Source of the DNA: an uncultured Clostridia bacterium
Lineage (GTDB): Bacteria; Bacillota; Clostridia; Peptostreptococcales; Anaerovoracaceae
Direction of reading: 5' to 3'
Assembly (NCBI GenBank): GCA_934271235.1
Contig: CAKQQT010000006.1
Location: forward strand, 62,001 to 126,000
Length of the DNA: 64,000 nt
Below are positions 1 through 8,565 of the stretch, in pieces. The first letter of the stretch is position 1. The number at the start of each line of letters is the position of its first letter. The notes below the pieces were generated by a model. It did no database searches. It saw nothing but the letters and a program-made list of their open reading frames with translations, and was not told the origin of the DNA. Both the position numbers and the translations under genes were made by a program.

Positions 1-131
1 GCGTACAGGTGATCGGAACCGAAGTCATCGGTCTTTGCCCGATGAAGGCGCTGGTAGACTGCGCGGAATATTATTTACAGATCGAAGATTTTGATTTTGA
101 CGCACAGGTCTTGGAAAATTACATTTTATAG
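1..131 (+). CDS. ftcD: Glutamate formimidoyltransferase, C-terminal end (partial)
   Basis: Only the last 42 codons are in the window, read from base 3. The tail reads IGTEVIGLCPMKALVDCAEY and then YYLQIEDF, which matches the conserved C-terminus of glutamate formimidoyltransferase, where G-[ST]-E-[IV]-[IV]-G-L-x-P and the AAxYYLQ helix are typical. The enzyme moves the formimino group from formiminoglutamate to tetrahydrofolate in histidine degradation. The rest of the gene and any partner cyclodeaminase (fchA) lie upstream of the window. The call rests on this short tail alone. Confidence 0.75.
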   Translation, partial: VQVIGTEVIGLCPMKALVDCAEYYLQIEDFDFDAQVLENYIL

Positions 132-193
132 TGTATAATAAAGATTGCCGACGCTCTTGCGGAGGCAATCATATTTTTTAGCAGGAGACATCA

Positions 194-856
194 ATGACTA
201 CCAAGGAGTTTTCCAATTCGTTTTCTCTCACCGACGAGATCGCGGACGTTGTGCGCGAGCGGATCTTAAAGGGGGAATACGAGATCGGAGAAAAGATCAA
301 AGAAAATCAAATCGCAACCGAGCTTCGCGTCAGCCGCACGCCGATCCGTGAAGCTTTTAAACTTTTGGAAAACGAAGGGCTGATCGACTATGTGCCGAAC
401 CGCGGCTGTTTTGCCAAGGGGTTTACCAAGCAGGACGTCGAAGACATCTACGCCGTGCGGGAAGCGTTGGAAGAGCTGGCGGTGCGCTGGGCGGTCGCCC
501 GCATTACGGACACAGAGGTCGCGGAGATGGAAGAACAATGCGACCTGATGGAATTCTACACCCGCAAAAAAGACAAAAAACGGGTTTTGGAAATGAATTC
601 GTCTTTCCACGATGTGATCTACGCATCCGCCAAAAGTCGTTTTTTGGCGCAGGTGCTGCGGTCGTACAAAGATTACATCGATAAGACCAGAAAATCGATC
701 TTTTACGAGCAGTCTTATCTGGAATCTATCCTTAAAGAACATCGGGCGATTCTGGAGGGCATCCGTGAAAGAAACGAGGAAAAAGCCGTCGCGGCCATGG
801 CCAGACATTTAGAGTGTTCGCAGGCGCGGGCCGAGGCTGTTTGGAATTTAAAATAA
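194..856 (+). CDS. GntR family transcriptional regulator, FadR/FCD type
   Basis: A 220-residue cytoplasmic DNA-binding protein. Residues about 10-75 form a winged helix-turn-helix with the GntR hallmark SRTPIREAFKLLENEGLI and the wing PNRGCFAKGF. The remainder is an all-helical FCD effector domain with the usual acidic and histidine metal or ligand positions (DIYAVREALE near residue 84, and FHDVIY near 138). Start ATG 194 follows GCAGGAGA at good spacing. It lies between ftcD and a sortase gene, so its targets are not obvious. FCD regulators usually answer to small organic acids and often control neighbouring catabolic genes, so histidine or folate metabolism upstream is a possible target, by inference only. 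Confidence 0.85.
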   Translation: MTTKEFSNSFSLTDEIADVVRERILKGEYEIGEKIKENQIATELRVSRTPIREAFKLLENEGLIDYVPNRGCFAKGFTKQDVEDIYAVREALEELAVRWAVARITDTEVAEMEEQCDLMEFYTRKKDKKRVLEMNSSFHDVIYASAKSRFLAQVLRSYKDYIDKTRKSIFYEQSYLESILKEHRAILEGIRERNEEKAVAAMARHLECSQARAEAVWNLK

Positions 857-888
857 AGCAGAATACAGAAGAACAGAGGCAGGAGCAT

Positions 889-1737
889 ATGAGAAAGGGA
901 GAGAAACAACAAAAGCAGAAATTGAGCACGGCGAGATGGATCGTGATCTTAGTCTGCGCGGCGGTGTTCCTTTTTTCGCTCTATAACATCATCGATATTT
1001 TTCAGAAGTACAGCCAGTCAAAGGAGATCTATGACAATGCGGAAAAGACGTATACAGTGCCGGTTGAAGAGGAAGAGTCGATCCCGCCGGTCATCGACTT
1101 TGAAGCGCTGACGGCAGTCAACAAGGATGTGATCGGCTGGATCTTTGTCGAGGGTACCGACATCAACTACCCGCTGCTCAAAGGCAAGACGAACAAACAG
1201 TACCTGTTCCAGTCCTACGAGAAGAAATACGCGGTTGCCGGCAGTATCTTTTTGGATTACCGCTGCAGCGAAGATTTCAGCGACTACAATACCGTAGTAT
1301 ACGGTCATAATATGAAAAACGGGACCATGTTCGGCAAGCTCGACAAGTATCTCGAAAAAGATTATCTTGAAAAGCATCCGTACGTCTATATCATCCTGGC
1401 AGACGGAAGCTGGAACAAATACCGAGTATTTTCCTGCTATCAGGCCCCGGTCGACGGCGCGACCTACGATCTGCCGACTGACACCAAAAAAAAGATCAAA
1501 GCCTTTGTCAACCTGCTCAAGGAAAAGAACCTGTACGCGCAGGGGTCTGACACGGAAACAGGAGATCACGCTGCCGATCCGGTGTATACGCCGACCGGCG
1601 AGGACCGGATCCTGACGCTCTCCACCTGCACCAACGACAGCCGCAACGACGTGCGCTTTGTGGTGAACTGCGTGCTGGAAGAGATGGGGACCACCGTGAC
1701 CGCAGTGAACGCAGAAAAGAATGATTTGACAGATTGA
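889..1737 (+). CDS. srtB: Class B sortase
   Basis: A 282-residue membrane-anchored transpeptidase that joins secreted proteins to the peptidoglycan peptide stem. Residues about 17-37 form an N-terminal membrane anchor. The class B fold follows with the catalytic triad visible: His140 in VVYGHNMKNGTMF, Cys247 in TLSTC and Arg256 in DVRF. The long helix-containing stretch between the His and Cys motifs is typical of class B. The ATG at 889 is chosen because AGGAG stands just before it (spacing is short, 3 bases); an in-frame ATG at 814 would lie inside the GntR gene. No sorting-signal substrate is seen in the window, and clostridial class B sortases often act on substrates encoded elsewhere. 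Confidence 0.9.
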   Translation: MRKGEKQQKQKLSTARWIVILVCAAVFLFSLYNIIDIFQKYSQSKEIYDNAEKTYTVPVEEEESIPPVIDFEALTAVNKDVIGWIFVEGTDINYPLLKGKTNKQYLFQSYEKKYAVAGSIFLDYRCSEDFSDYNTVVYGHNMKNGTMFGKLDKYLEKDYLEKHPYVYIILADGSWNKYRVFSCYQAPVDGATYDLPTDTKKKIKAFVNLLKEKNLYAQGSDTETGDHAADPVYTPTGEDRILTLSTCTNDSRNDVRFVVNCVLEEMGTTVTAVNAEKNDLTD

Positions 1738-1768
1738 AAAAAATATTTTAAAATAGGAAGCATAAGAA

Positions 1769-1945
1769 ATGGCCGTCAGAAGGCGGCGGGAAGATTACCA
1801 TGAAGGTAGTGCGATCACAAGCGCTGTTTTTGTGGTTTTTTGTTTTTTGAAGAAGGGCGACCTTTCATCGTCTGAGATAGAAACGAAGATGACAGACAGA
1901 TTACAGAATGGAGGCCAAAGATATGACATTACAGGAATTTTTTGA
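1769..1945 (+). CDS. Possible 58-residue small ORF overlapping the larE start
   Basis: ATG 1769 is preceded by AGGAAG at about 8 bases. It opens a 58-codon frame with an Arg-rich start (VRRRRE), a short hydrophobic stretch (SAVFVVFCFL) and a stop 22 bases inside larE in another frame. It would be the only coding content of the 185-base gap between the sortase and larE. No family is recognised and the frame could be chance. If translated it could couple to larE, whose ribosome site lies inside it. I see no riboswitch that I recognise in this gap. Confidence 0.2.
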   Translation: MAVRRRREDYHEGSAITSAVFVVFCFLKKGDLSSSEIETKMTDRLQNGGQRYDITGIF

Positions 1946-2666
1946 GGAAAATCCGAAAGCGGCGATCGCGTTTTCGGGCGGCGTGGATTCGTCCTATCTG
2001 CTGCGCGAGGGACTGCGTTTCGGGAAGGACGTCAAGGCATATTATGTGAAGAGTCAGTTTCAGCCGGAATTTGAGCTTGCGGATGCGAAGCGTCTGGCGG
2101 AAGAACTGGGGGCAAACATGCAGATCATCGAGGTAGATGTGCTGCAGCAGGAGGCTGTGATCCAGAACCCACCGGACCGCTGCTATTACTGCAAGCAGGC
2201 GATCTTCGGAACGATCCTGCAGGCTGCGGCAGCGGACGGCTATACGGTGATCCTGGATGGCACAAACGCATCAGATGATGCGGGCGACCGGCCGGGCATG
2301 AAAGCGCTCGCGGAGATGCGGGTGCTGTCGCCGCTGCGCCTTTGCGGACTGACGAAGGACGAGATCCGTAAGCGGTCACGGGAAGCCGGGCTGTTTACCT
2401 GGGATAAGCCTGCATATGCCTGTCTGGCCACGCGGATCCCGAGCGGTATGCAGATCACCGGAGACCTTTTGGCCAAGGTCGAGGGCGCTGAGGGCGCGCT
2501 GTTTGCGCTGGGGTTCACGGACTTTCGGGTGCGCGTGCGGGACGGCGGCGCGCTGTTGCAGTTCAATCGCGCGCAGATCGAGGAAGCGCGCGCACGCCGT
2601 GAGGAGATCACACAAAAGCTGAAACCGTGGTTTCCTGTATTGTTGCCGGACTGGGAGGTACGTTGA
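1923..2666 (+). CDS. larE: LarE, ATP-dependent sulfur-insertion enzyme of nickel-pincer cofactor synthesis
   Basis: A 247-residue cytoplasmic PP-loop ATPase. LarE adenylates the pyridine dicarboxylate mononucleotide made by LarB and supplies sulfur to make the bisthiocarboxylate. The ATP-binding PP-loop is FSGGVDSSY near residues 17-25. Cysteines lie at about 87 and 90 (DRCYYCK) and 167 (PAYACLATR). The last sits in the segment equivalent to the sacrificial Cys176 of Lactobacillus plantarum LarE. Start ATG 1923 is chosen over ATG 1908 because GGAGG at 1910-1914 lies 8 bases upstream. The stop overlaps the larB start (TGATG), which indicates translational coupling. Its place ahead of larB and larC supports the call. 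Confidence 0.92.
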   Translation: MTLQEFFEENPKAAIAFSGGVDSSYLLREGLRFGKDVKAYYVKSQFQPEFELADAKRLAEELGANMQIIEVDVLQQEAVIQNPPDRCYYCKQAIFGTILQAAAADGYTVILDGTNASDDAGDRPGMKALAEMRVLSPLRLCGLTKDEIRKRSREAGLFTWDKPAYACLATRIPSGMQITGDLLAKVEGAEGALFALGFTDFRVRVRDGGALLQFNRAQIEEARARREEITQKLKPWFPVLLPDWEVR

Positions 2667-3430
2667 TGGAACAGTATGAATTAAAAGAGATGCTCACGCA
2701 GGTTGCAGATGGGAGCGTGAGCGTGGAGGAGGCGCTGCTGAAGCTGAAACGGGCACCGTTTGATGACATCGGGATCGCTTCACTGGATTCCCACCGCGGG
2801 ATCCGGCAGGGCGCATCGGAAGTGATCTACGGCGCAGGCAAGACCGCAGAGCAGATCGTCAAGATCGCGGAAGCTTTGTGGCATGGCGGGCAGCAGACGA
2901 TCCTCATCACCAGAATGGACGCGGAGAAGGCAGAAGCGGTAACGCAAGGACTGGAGACAGGGATACCGCTCACTTATTTTGCAGACGGCCGCATCGGGCT
3001 GGTCGGCAAGAAGGCCGCGCCGCGGCGCGAGGGTTATATTCTGGTGGCGACCGGGGGTACCAGTGATATTCCGGTTGCTGAGGAGGCAGCGCTGACCGCT
3101 GAGATCCTGGGCAACCATGTGCGCCGCGTGTATGATGTCGGCGTTGCGGGGCTGCATCGGCTGCTCGCGCATTTGGATGACATCATGAACGCGCGGGTCG
3201 TGATCGCGATCGCAGGCATGGAAGGCGCGCTGGCGTCGGTCGTTGGCGGCCTGACGGATGCGCCGGTGATCGCTGTGCCGACCAGTGTCGGCTATGGCAC
3301 GGCACTCGGCGGCGTGACAGCACTGCTGTCGATGCTCAATTCCTGTGCCAGCGGTGTCAGCGTGGTCAATATCGACAATGGTTTCGGAGCCGGTTACCTG
3401 GCCGGACAGATCAACAATATGGAGGGTTAG
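2666..3430 (+). CDS. larB: LarB, NaAD carboxylase/hydrolase of nickel-pincer cofactor synthesis
   Basis: A 254-residue enzyme that carboxylates nicotinic acid adenine dinucleotide at C5 and hydrolyses it to pyridinium-3,5-biscarboxylic acid mononucleotide, the first committed step of the cofactor. The C-terminal half is a PurE/AIR-carboxylase-like domain with [23 protein letters not shown] and the glycine-rich [17 protein letters not shown] segment. The N-terminal region carries [20 protein letters not shown], as in other LarB proteins. ATG 2666 overlaps the larE stop and has GGAGGT upstream, so I trim a longer in-frame extension beginning at 2627. Its stop lies 4 bases before larC. Confidence 0.93.
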   Translation: MEQYELKEMLTQVADGSVSVEEALLKLKRAPFDDIGIASLDSHRGIRQGASEVIYGAGKTAEQIVKIAEALWHGGQQTILITRMDAEKAEAVTQGLETGIPLTYFADGRIGLVGKKAAPRREGYILVATGGTSDIPVAEEAALTAEILGNHVRRVYDVGVAGLHRLLAHLDDIMNARVVIAIAGMEGALASVVGGLTDAPVIAVPTSVGYGTALGGVTALLSMLNSCASGVSVVNIDNGFGAGYLAGQINNMEG

Positions 3431-3434
3431 ACGG

Positions 3435-4886
3435 ATGAAAACATTATATATCGAATGTGCGATGGGCGCGGCGGGTGATATGCTGACCGCAGCCCTCTTG
3501 GAACTGGTGCCGGACAAAGCAGCCGCTTTGGTCAAGCTGAATGCCATGGGGATCCCGGGCGTTGTTTTTGAAGCGGAACCGAGTGAAAAGTGCGGCATTA
3601 CCGGTACGCATATGCACGTGCTGATCCATGGAGAGGAAGAGGGCGCAGTGCCGTGCAGCCATACGCATGACCACGGTCATCATCACGAGCACGAGCATTG
3701 CCATGACCATGACCACGACCACCACCACGACCATGACTATGAGCATGCACATGACCATACACCTATGCCCGACCACGAACACCATCATGACCATGAACAT
3801 GAACATCACCATCATGATCACGCGCATCACCATGAACATCATGGTATGGCGGAGATCCGCAGCTTGATCGCAGGGCTTGCGGTTTCGGAGACCGTAAAAG
3901 AAAAAGCGCTTGCGGTCTATCAGACGATCGCAGAGGCAGAGTCTAAGGTGCATGGCGCGAAAGTCGATCAGATCCATTTCCATGAGGTCGGTTCGATGGA
4001 TGCAGTGGCAGATGTGACTGCCGTTTGTTTCCTGATGGAGCTGCTGGCTCCGGAACAGGTCATCGTTTCGCCGATCCATGTCGGCAGTGGGACCGTCTGG
4101 TGTGCGCACGGCAGACTGCCGGTTCCGGCGCCTGCGACCGCGCTGGTCCTGACCGGCATGCCGATCTACGGCGGCAGTGTGCAGGGAGAGCTTTGCACGC
4201 CGACCGGCGCCGCACTGCTTAAGACCTTTGCAGATCGTTTTGGTCCGATGCCGCCGATGACAGTCGTAAAAACCGGTTACGGCATGGGCACGAAGGACTT
4301 CACGCAGGCGAACTGCGTGCGTGTGATGCTGGGTGAATCGTTTGCGATGAGCGGAGCGGCCGCGGGGCAGTACTGCACGGCGGAGGCGGCCGCCGGTCAG
4401 GTGGCAGGAGCGGCCGCGCGGGAGGGCAGGATCACAGAGATCTCTTGCAATCTGGACGATATGACCGGTGAGGAGATCGCCTTTGCCGCGGAGCAGTTAT
4501 TGGCGGCAGGTGCGCTGGACGTGTTCACCGAGTCGATCTACATGAAAAAAGGACGCCCGGCAGTCAAGCTGACAGTGCTTGCCAGAACCGGAGAGGAAGA
4601 AAAGCTGGCCGGAGAGATTTTCCGCCATACGAGCACGATCGGTGTGCGTATGCATACCGACAGGCGGTATGAGCTGACGCGGCACAGCGAGCAGCGGGAA
4701 ACACCGCTCGGCACGATAGAGGTCAAAATCTCAGAGGGCTTTGGTGTGCGCAAGGAAAAAATCGAGTTTGCATCTTTGAAACAGCTCGCTGCGGCGAGCG
4801 GTAAGAGCCTGGCCGAGGTGCGGGCTGCGCTTGCAGATGAGGACGGGAAGGACGAGGCTGAGCATAGCGGGGCTGAGAACGTATAG
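3435..4886 (+). CDS. larC: LarC, nickel insertase, with a long internal His-rich segment
   Basis: A 483-residue CTP-dependent cyclometallase that inserts nickel into the bisthiocarboxylate nucleotide. The N-terminal LarC1 part starts with YIECAMGAAGDMLTAALLEL and the C-terminal LarC2 part contains ISCNLDDMTGEEIAFAAEQL. Here they are one uninterrupted frame, whereas L. plantarum makes the full protein through a ribosomal frameshift. Residues about 76-136 are a low-complexity tract with roughly 34 histidines interspersed with Asp and Glu, just before the AEIRSLI helix. Such tracts bind nickel in hydrogenase and urease maturation proteins, so nickel storage or delivery is likely, by inference. 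The gene is coupled to larB and followed by an ABC transporter operon. Confidence 0.93.
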   Translation: MKTLYIECAMGAAGDMLTAALLELVPDKAAALVKLNAMGIPGVVFEAEPSEKCGITGTHMHVLIHGEEEGAVPCSHTHDHGHHHEHEHCHDHDHDHHHDHDYEHAHDHTPMPDHEHHHDHEHEHHHHDHAHHHEHHGMAEIRSLIAGLAVSETVKEKALAVYQTIAEAESKVHGAKVDQIHFHEVGSMDAVADVTAVCFLMELLAPEQVIVSPIHVGSGTVWCAHGRLPVPAPATALVLTGMPIYGGSVQGELCTPTGAALLKTFADRFGPMPPMTVVKTGYGMGTKDFTQANCVRVMLGESFAMSGAAAGQYCTAEAAAGQVAGAAAREGRITEISCNLDDMTGEEIAFAAEQLLAAGALDVFTESIYMKKGRPAVKLTVLARTGEEEKLAGEIFRHTSTIGVRMHTDRRYELTRHSEQRETPLGTIEVKISEGFGVRKEKIEFASLKQLAAASGKSLAEVRAALADEDGKDEAEHSGAENV

Positions 4887-4965
4887 CTTGCGCAAGGAAA
4901 GCCCCATTCGTGCAGGCGAAGAAAAAAACAGAGAGAAGAAAGAAACCGAAGAAAGGGAGCGGAAC

Positions 4966-5970
4966 ATGCGGCGGCAAACGAGCGTCAAAACTGCATATGT
5001 ATGGCGAAAAGCACTGGAAATGCTGCTGATGATGCTGCTCCTTTCGGTGGTGGTTTTTGTGCTGGCAAGGCTGGCACCCGGCGATCCGCTGCGGGCCTAT
5101 TACGGTGATGGACTGGAACGGCTGAGCCAGGCCCAACAGGAGGCGGCGCGCGAAAGGCTTGGTCTCAACGATTCTTTGGCAGTGCAGTATCTGCGCTGGG
5201 CGGAGGGCACATTGCGCGGCGACTGGGGGATCTCGTTTCAGTACAAGCAGCCGGTGACGGCGGTCATCGGGCAGATGTGGCAGAACACGCTGCTGCTCGG
5301 TGGGCTTTCGTTTGTGCTGACTTTTTGGTTGGCGGCTGTGATCGGTAAATTTTGCGTGCTGCATGAGGGCAGCTTTGCGGACCGCATGATCTGCAAGGTA
5401 GGGACGGTATCCGGCTGTATCCCTGCGTTCTTTTTGGCACTGATGCTGCTTTTGATCTTTGCGGTGAACCTCAAGCTGCTGCCGGTCGGCGGCGCATATG
5501 ATTACGGGGAGAGCGGCAATGTGCTGAACCGCGCGCTGCATCTGATCCTGCCGACCGCGGTGACGGTGCTGGAGCATCTGTGGTATTATGCGTATCTGAT
5601 CCGCAACAAACTGGCGGAGGAGGCACGTAAGGATTATGTCCTGTTGTGCAAGTCGAAAGGTATGCCCGCGCGGGAAATCCTCGATCGGCATTGCATGAAA
5701 AATATTTTGCCGACGCTTGCGGTCATGATGGCGTCGGCCCTGCCGCATATCCTCTGCGGCACTTATATCGTAGAAACGGTATTTGCCTATCCGGGACTCG
5801 GCAAGCTTAGCTTTGAAAGTGCGATGTATCAGGACTATCATATGCTGACTGCGCTCTGTCTGCTGACCGGAGCGGTAGTCTTTTTCTTCCAGTTTGTGGC
5901 GCAGGTACTCAGCGAGCAGATCGACCCACGCATGAAAGCGGAAGCGAAAGGGGGTCTTGCGGATGCATAG
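4966..5970 (+). CDS. ABC transporter permease, Opp/Dpp/NikB type
   Basis: A 334-residue inner-membrane permease of the BPD_transp_1 superfamily, with an N-terminal membrane helix (MLLMMLLLSVVVFVLARL) followed by the family signature APGDPLRAYYG and about five further helices. The cytoplasmic EAA loop, which contacts the ATPase, is EEARKDYVLLCKSKGMPARE. Start ATG 4966 follows AAAGGGAG. The next permease gene overlaps its 3' end by 8 bases. The family carries nickel, peptides or other small chelates and residues do not tell these apart. The position directly behind larEBC makes nickel or a nickel chelate the leading substrate. Confidence 0.88.
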   Translation: MRRQTSVKTAYVWRKALEMLLMMLLLSVVVFVLARLAPGDPLRAYYGDGLERLSQAQQEAARERLGLNDSLAVQYLRWAEGTLRGDWGISFQYKQPVTAVIGQMWQNTLLLGGLSFVLTFWLAAVIGKFCVLHEGSFADRMICKVGTVSGCIPAFFLALMLLLIFAVNLKLLPVGGAYDYGESGNVLNRALHLILPTAVTVLEHLWYYAYLIRNKLAEEARKDYVLLCKSKGMPAREILDRHCMKNILPTLAVMMASALPHILCGTYIVETVFAYPGLGKLSFESAMYQDYHMLTALCLLTGAVVFFFQFVAQVLSEQIDPRMKAEAKGGLADA

Positions 5971-6877
5971 GCTGGACATGCTGCGCCGAAGTGAGCATAA
6001 ACAGGATGAGAGCAAGCGAGGCGGAGGCGCGTGCCGGCAGCCACGGGTGAAAAAGCGGCTGCGTACGAAAGGCTTCCCGCGCGCGGCCTTTGTGATCCTG
6101 CTCCTGATCGTGACAGGCTGCATCTTTGCGGCATGGTTCACGCCATATGACGTTTCGGTCATGGACGGACAGGCGATCAGCTTAGTGCCTTGTCGGGAGC
6201 ACCCCTTGGGCACCGATAGTATGGGCCGGGATCTGCTGGCGATGATCTTGTACGGCGGACGGCTGTCGCTGTATATCGGCGCGTTGAGTGCGCTGTTGTC
6301 AAGCCTGCTGGCGGTGGTCTACGGCGCGGTCAGCGGACTGGCCCCACGGTGGGCAGATACTGGACTCATGCGGTTTTGCGAGCTTCTGATGAGCCTGCCG
6401 TCGCTGATCTTGGTGCTGTTTTTACAGGCGATCTGGGGACAGCCGTCGCCGACGTCGATCGCAGTGGTGATCGCGCTGACGGCGTGGATGCCGCTGGCGA
6501 AGCTGGTGCGCAGCGAGGTGCGGCAGATCCGGGAGAGCGACTATATCCTCGCAGCCAGGATCATGGAGGCAGACTTCGATTATCTCCTGCGCAAACATCT
6601 GCTGCCGAATCTGATCTCTCCGGCGATGTTTATGGTAGTCAGCAGTTTCGGACAGGCGATCATCGCGGAAACGACACTGAGTTTTTTGGGGCTGGGGCTG
6701 CCGGTCTCGCAGGTTTCGTGGGGAAGCCTGTTGTCGCTGTCCAAGAACGCGCTGCTTTCCAATCAGTGGTGGATGATCCTGCTGCCGGGGCTCGTGCTTG
6801 TCACGACCCTGGTCTGCATCACCGAACTGGGCGAATACGTGCGCTTCCGCAACAACCGCTTGCAGAGCAACCTTTGA
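5963..6877 (+). CDS. ABC transporter permease, Opp/Dpp/NikC type
   Basis: A 304-residue partner permease of the OppC/NikC class. A charged N-terminal tail is followed by a membrane helix (AAFVILLLIVTGCIFAAWF), the HPLGTDSMGRDLLAMILYGGR signature characteristic of the C-type permease, and about five more helices. The EAA loop is ESDYILAARIMEADFDYLLRKHLLPN. Start ATG 5963 is chosen because GGGGG lies 8 bases upstream; a TTG at 5957 is too close to that site. It overlaps the upstream permease gene, so the two are translationally coupled and should form the transmembrane heterodimer. Confidence 0.88.
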   Translation: MHRLDMLRRSEHKQDESKRGGGACRQPRVKKRLRTKGFPRAAFVILLLIVTGCIFAAWFTPYDVSVMDGQAISLVPCREHPLGTDSMGRDLLAMILYGGRLSLYIGALSALLSSLLAVVYGAVSGLAPRWADTGLMRFCELLMSLPSLILVLFLQAIWGQPSPTSIAVVIALTAWMPLAKLVRSEVRQIRESDYILAARIMEADFDYLLRKHLLPNLISPAMFMVVSSFGQAIIAETTLSFLGLGLPVSQVSWGSLLSLSKNALLSNQWWMILLPGLVLVTTLVCITELGEYVRFRNNRLQSNL

Positions 6878-6944
6878 TGCCTGAGCGAATGTCCTTGCAC
6901 TGCGGGCACTTTTGAATTGACAGAAAATGAATTGGAGAACTACA

Positions 6945-8516
6945 ATGCAAACAATGCGAAAAAATACAGGAACGAAGATATTTTCTTGGGTACTGCTGAT
7001 CTTGCTGCTGGCAGGGCTTCTGACGGGCTGCGGCGCAAACGATTCGGGGACCGAGGAGAGTGAACAGAGCGTGCTGCGTTACGGCAGCGGCGATTATACG
7101 GCTATCAACCCGGCGCTGTATGAACATGGCGAGATCAATGCGCTGCTGTTCGCAGGGCTGACGGCGCACAACGAAAAGAACGAGGTCGTGCCGGGGCTGG
7201 CGGAGGACTGGAGCTTTGACGAAACGACCTGCACTTATACGTTTTCCCTCAGAGAAAATCTCACCTTTCACGACGGCGAGCCGCTGACTTCTGCGGACGT
7301 CAAGTTTACGCTGGAGGCGATCCTCGACGAGAAGAACGGTTCGGAGATCATTTCCAATTATACGGATATTGCGGAGATCACCTGCCCGGATGCGCGGACG
7401 GTGGAGATCCGTCTGACGCAGCCGAACGTGGCGTTCCCGGATTATATGACGATTGGGATCCTGCCGCAGCATTTGCTTGCAGGCGAGGATCTTGCGACCA
7501 GTGACTTCAATCAGCACCCGGTCGGTGCGGGACCTTATCGTCTGAAGGACTGGGATATGGGGCAGAGCATTACGATGGAGCGTTTTGACGACTATTACGG
7601 CGGGGAGCCGCAGATCGAGCAGGTGGTCTTTGTGATCGTGCCGGACAGCGACGCGCGGGCGATGCAGTTGGCAGCCGGGGAAATCGACATGGCGCAGATC
7701 ACACCAAAGAGTGCCGAGCAGTTCGCAGACAACGAGGAGATTCGCGTGTACCGGATGGAAACAGCGGACTATCGCGCGATTGCCTATAATTTTGCCAATC
7801 CGTACTTTGAACGGCATCCGGAGCTGGCAAATATCCTGAGCTACGCGATCGACCGCGAGGCGATCGTAAGTGGCGTGCTGCTCGGACAGGGCGAGGCGGC
7901 GTATTCCCCACTGCAAAAGGGCGCGTACAACAATGCGGATATTGAGCGCTTTGCCTATGACCCTGAGAAAACGGAACGTTTGCTGGTCGAGGCGGGTTGG
8001 TCGAAGGGCGCCGACGGCTATTATCAGAAGAATGGAGAGCGTCTGGCGTTTACGATCGCGGCGATGGCTGACGACCAGGTTCGTGTGGATATGGCCGCGA
8101 TGTGCGCCAGCCAGCTGCAGCAGATCGGCGCGGATGTCAGCGCGGAAACGCGGCAGAGTCTGGACTGGGCCGGACAGGAGGCCTGCATTATCGGTTGGGG
8201 CAGTCCGTTTGACCCGGACGATCATACGTATAAGATCTTCACGACTGATGCGGGTGATAATTACACAGCGTATTCCGATGCGGAGGTCGACCGGCTGCTG
8301 GCGGAGGCAAGACATACAGCGGACGACGCGGCGCGGACGGAGCTTTACCGTGCGTTTCAGGAGAGATTGACGGAGCACTTGCCGTATACCTTCCTCGCAT
8401 ATGTCGACGCGGACTATGCGATGAAAGCAACGATCCAGGGCATTACCGAAGGTACCGTGCTCGGACATCACGGCGTGGGCGTCTTTTGGAATATCGCACA
8501 GTGGAGCATGGATTAG
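6945..8516 (+). CDS. ABC transporter substrate-binding lipoprotein, family 5 (Nik/Opp type)
   Basis: A 523-residue solute-binding lipoprotein. It begins with a lipoprotein signal peptide ending LLAGLLTGC, where the cysteine is the lipidation site. The mature protein has family 5 hallmarks: VVPGLAEDWSF, TFSLRENLTFHDGEPLTSADVKFTL, PVGAGPYRL and the late YSDAEVDRLLAEAR helix. Start ATG 6945 is preferred over 6927 and 6954 because GGAG at 6934-6937 is well spaced from it. Downstream of two permeases and upstream of the ATPase gene, it is the receptor of the transporter. The ligand cannot be read from sequence. Nickel or a nickel chelate is inferred from the lar genes, and oligopeptides are the main alternative. 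Confidence 0.88.
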   Translation: MQTMRKNTGTKIFSWVLLILLLAGLLTGCGANDSGTEESEQSVLRYGSGDYTAINPALYEHGEINALLFAGLTAHNEKNEVVPGLAEDWSFDETTCTYTFSLRENLTFHDGEPLTSADVKFTLEAILDEKNGSEIISNYTDIAEITCPDARTVEIRLTQPNVAFPDYMTIGILPQHLLAGEDLATSDFNQHPVGAGPYRLKDWDMGQSITMERFDDYYGGEPQIEQVVFVIVPDSDARAMQLAAGEIDMAQITPKSAEQFADNEEIRVYRMETADYRAIAYNFANPYFERHPELANILSYAIDREAIVSGVLLGQGEAAYSPLQKGAYNNADIERFAYDPEKTERLLVEAGWSKGADGYYQKNGERLAFTIAAMADDQVRVDMAAMCASQLQQIGADVSAETRQSLDWAGQEACIIGWGSPFDPDDHTYKIFTTDAGDNYTAYSDAEVDRLLAEARHTADDAARTELYRAFQERLTEHLPYTFLAYVDADYAMKATIQGITEGTVLGHHGVGVFWNIAQWSMD

Positions 8517-8565
8517 AAGAACGAGCAGAAGAGCAAATGGAAGACAAAACGGAAAACAGAAATCG

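Noticed and set aside
1738..1922. Nickel/cobalt (NiCo) riboswitch before larE
   Set aside because: I could not match the conserved junction of that riboswitch; only a possible small ORF is seen.
3650..3850. Tandem-repeat or CRISPR-like appearance of CAT/CAC-rich DNA
   Set aside because: Explained by the histidine-rich segment of LarC, in frame and without spacer/repeat structure.
4723..6213. 496-codon minus-strand ORF, and similar long ones at 6819-8726, 8443-10221, 13030-14325 and 57200-58522
   Set aside because: They lie antisense to clear genes (larC and permease, binding protein, ATPase, CofE-like, helicase), have basic low-complexity products and no ribosome sites. They arise from the GC-rich third-position pattern of the real genes.
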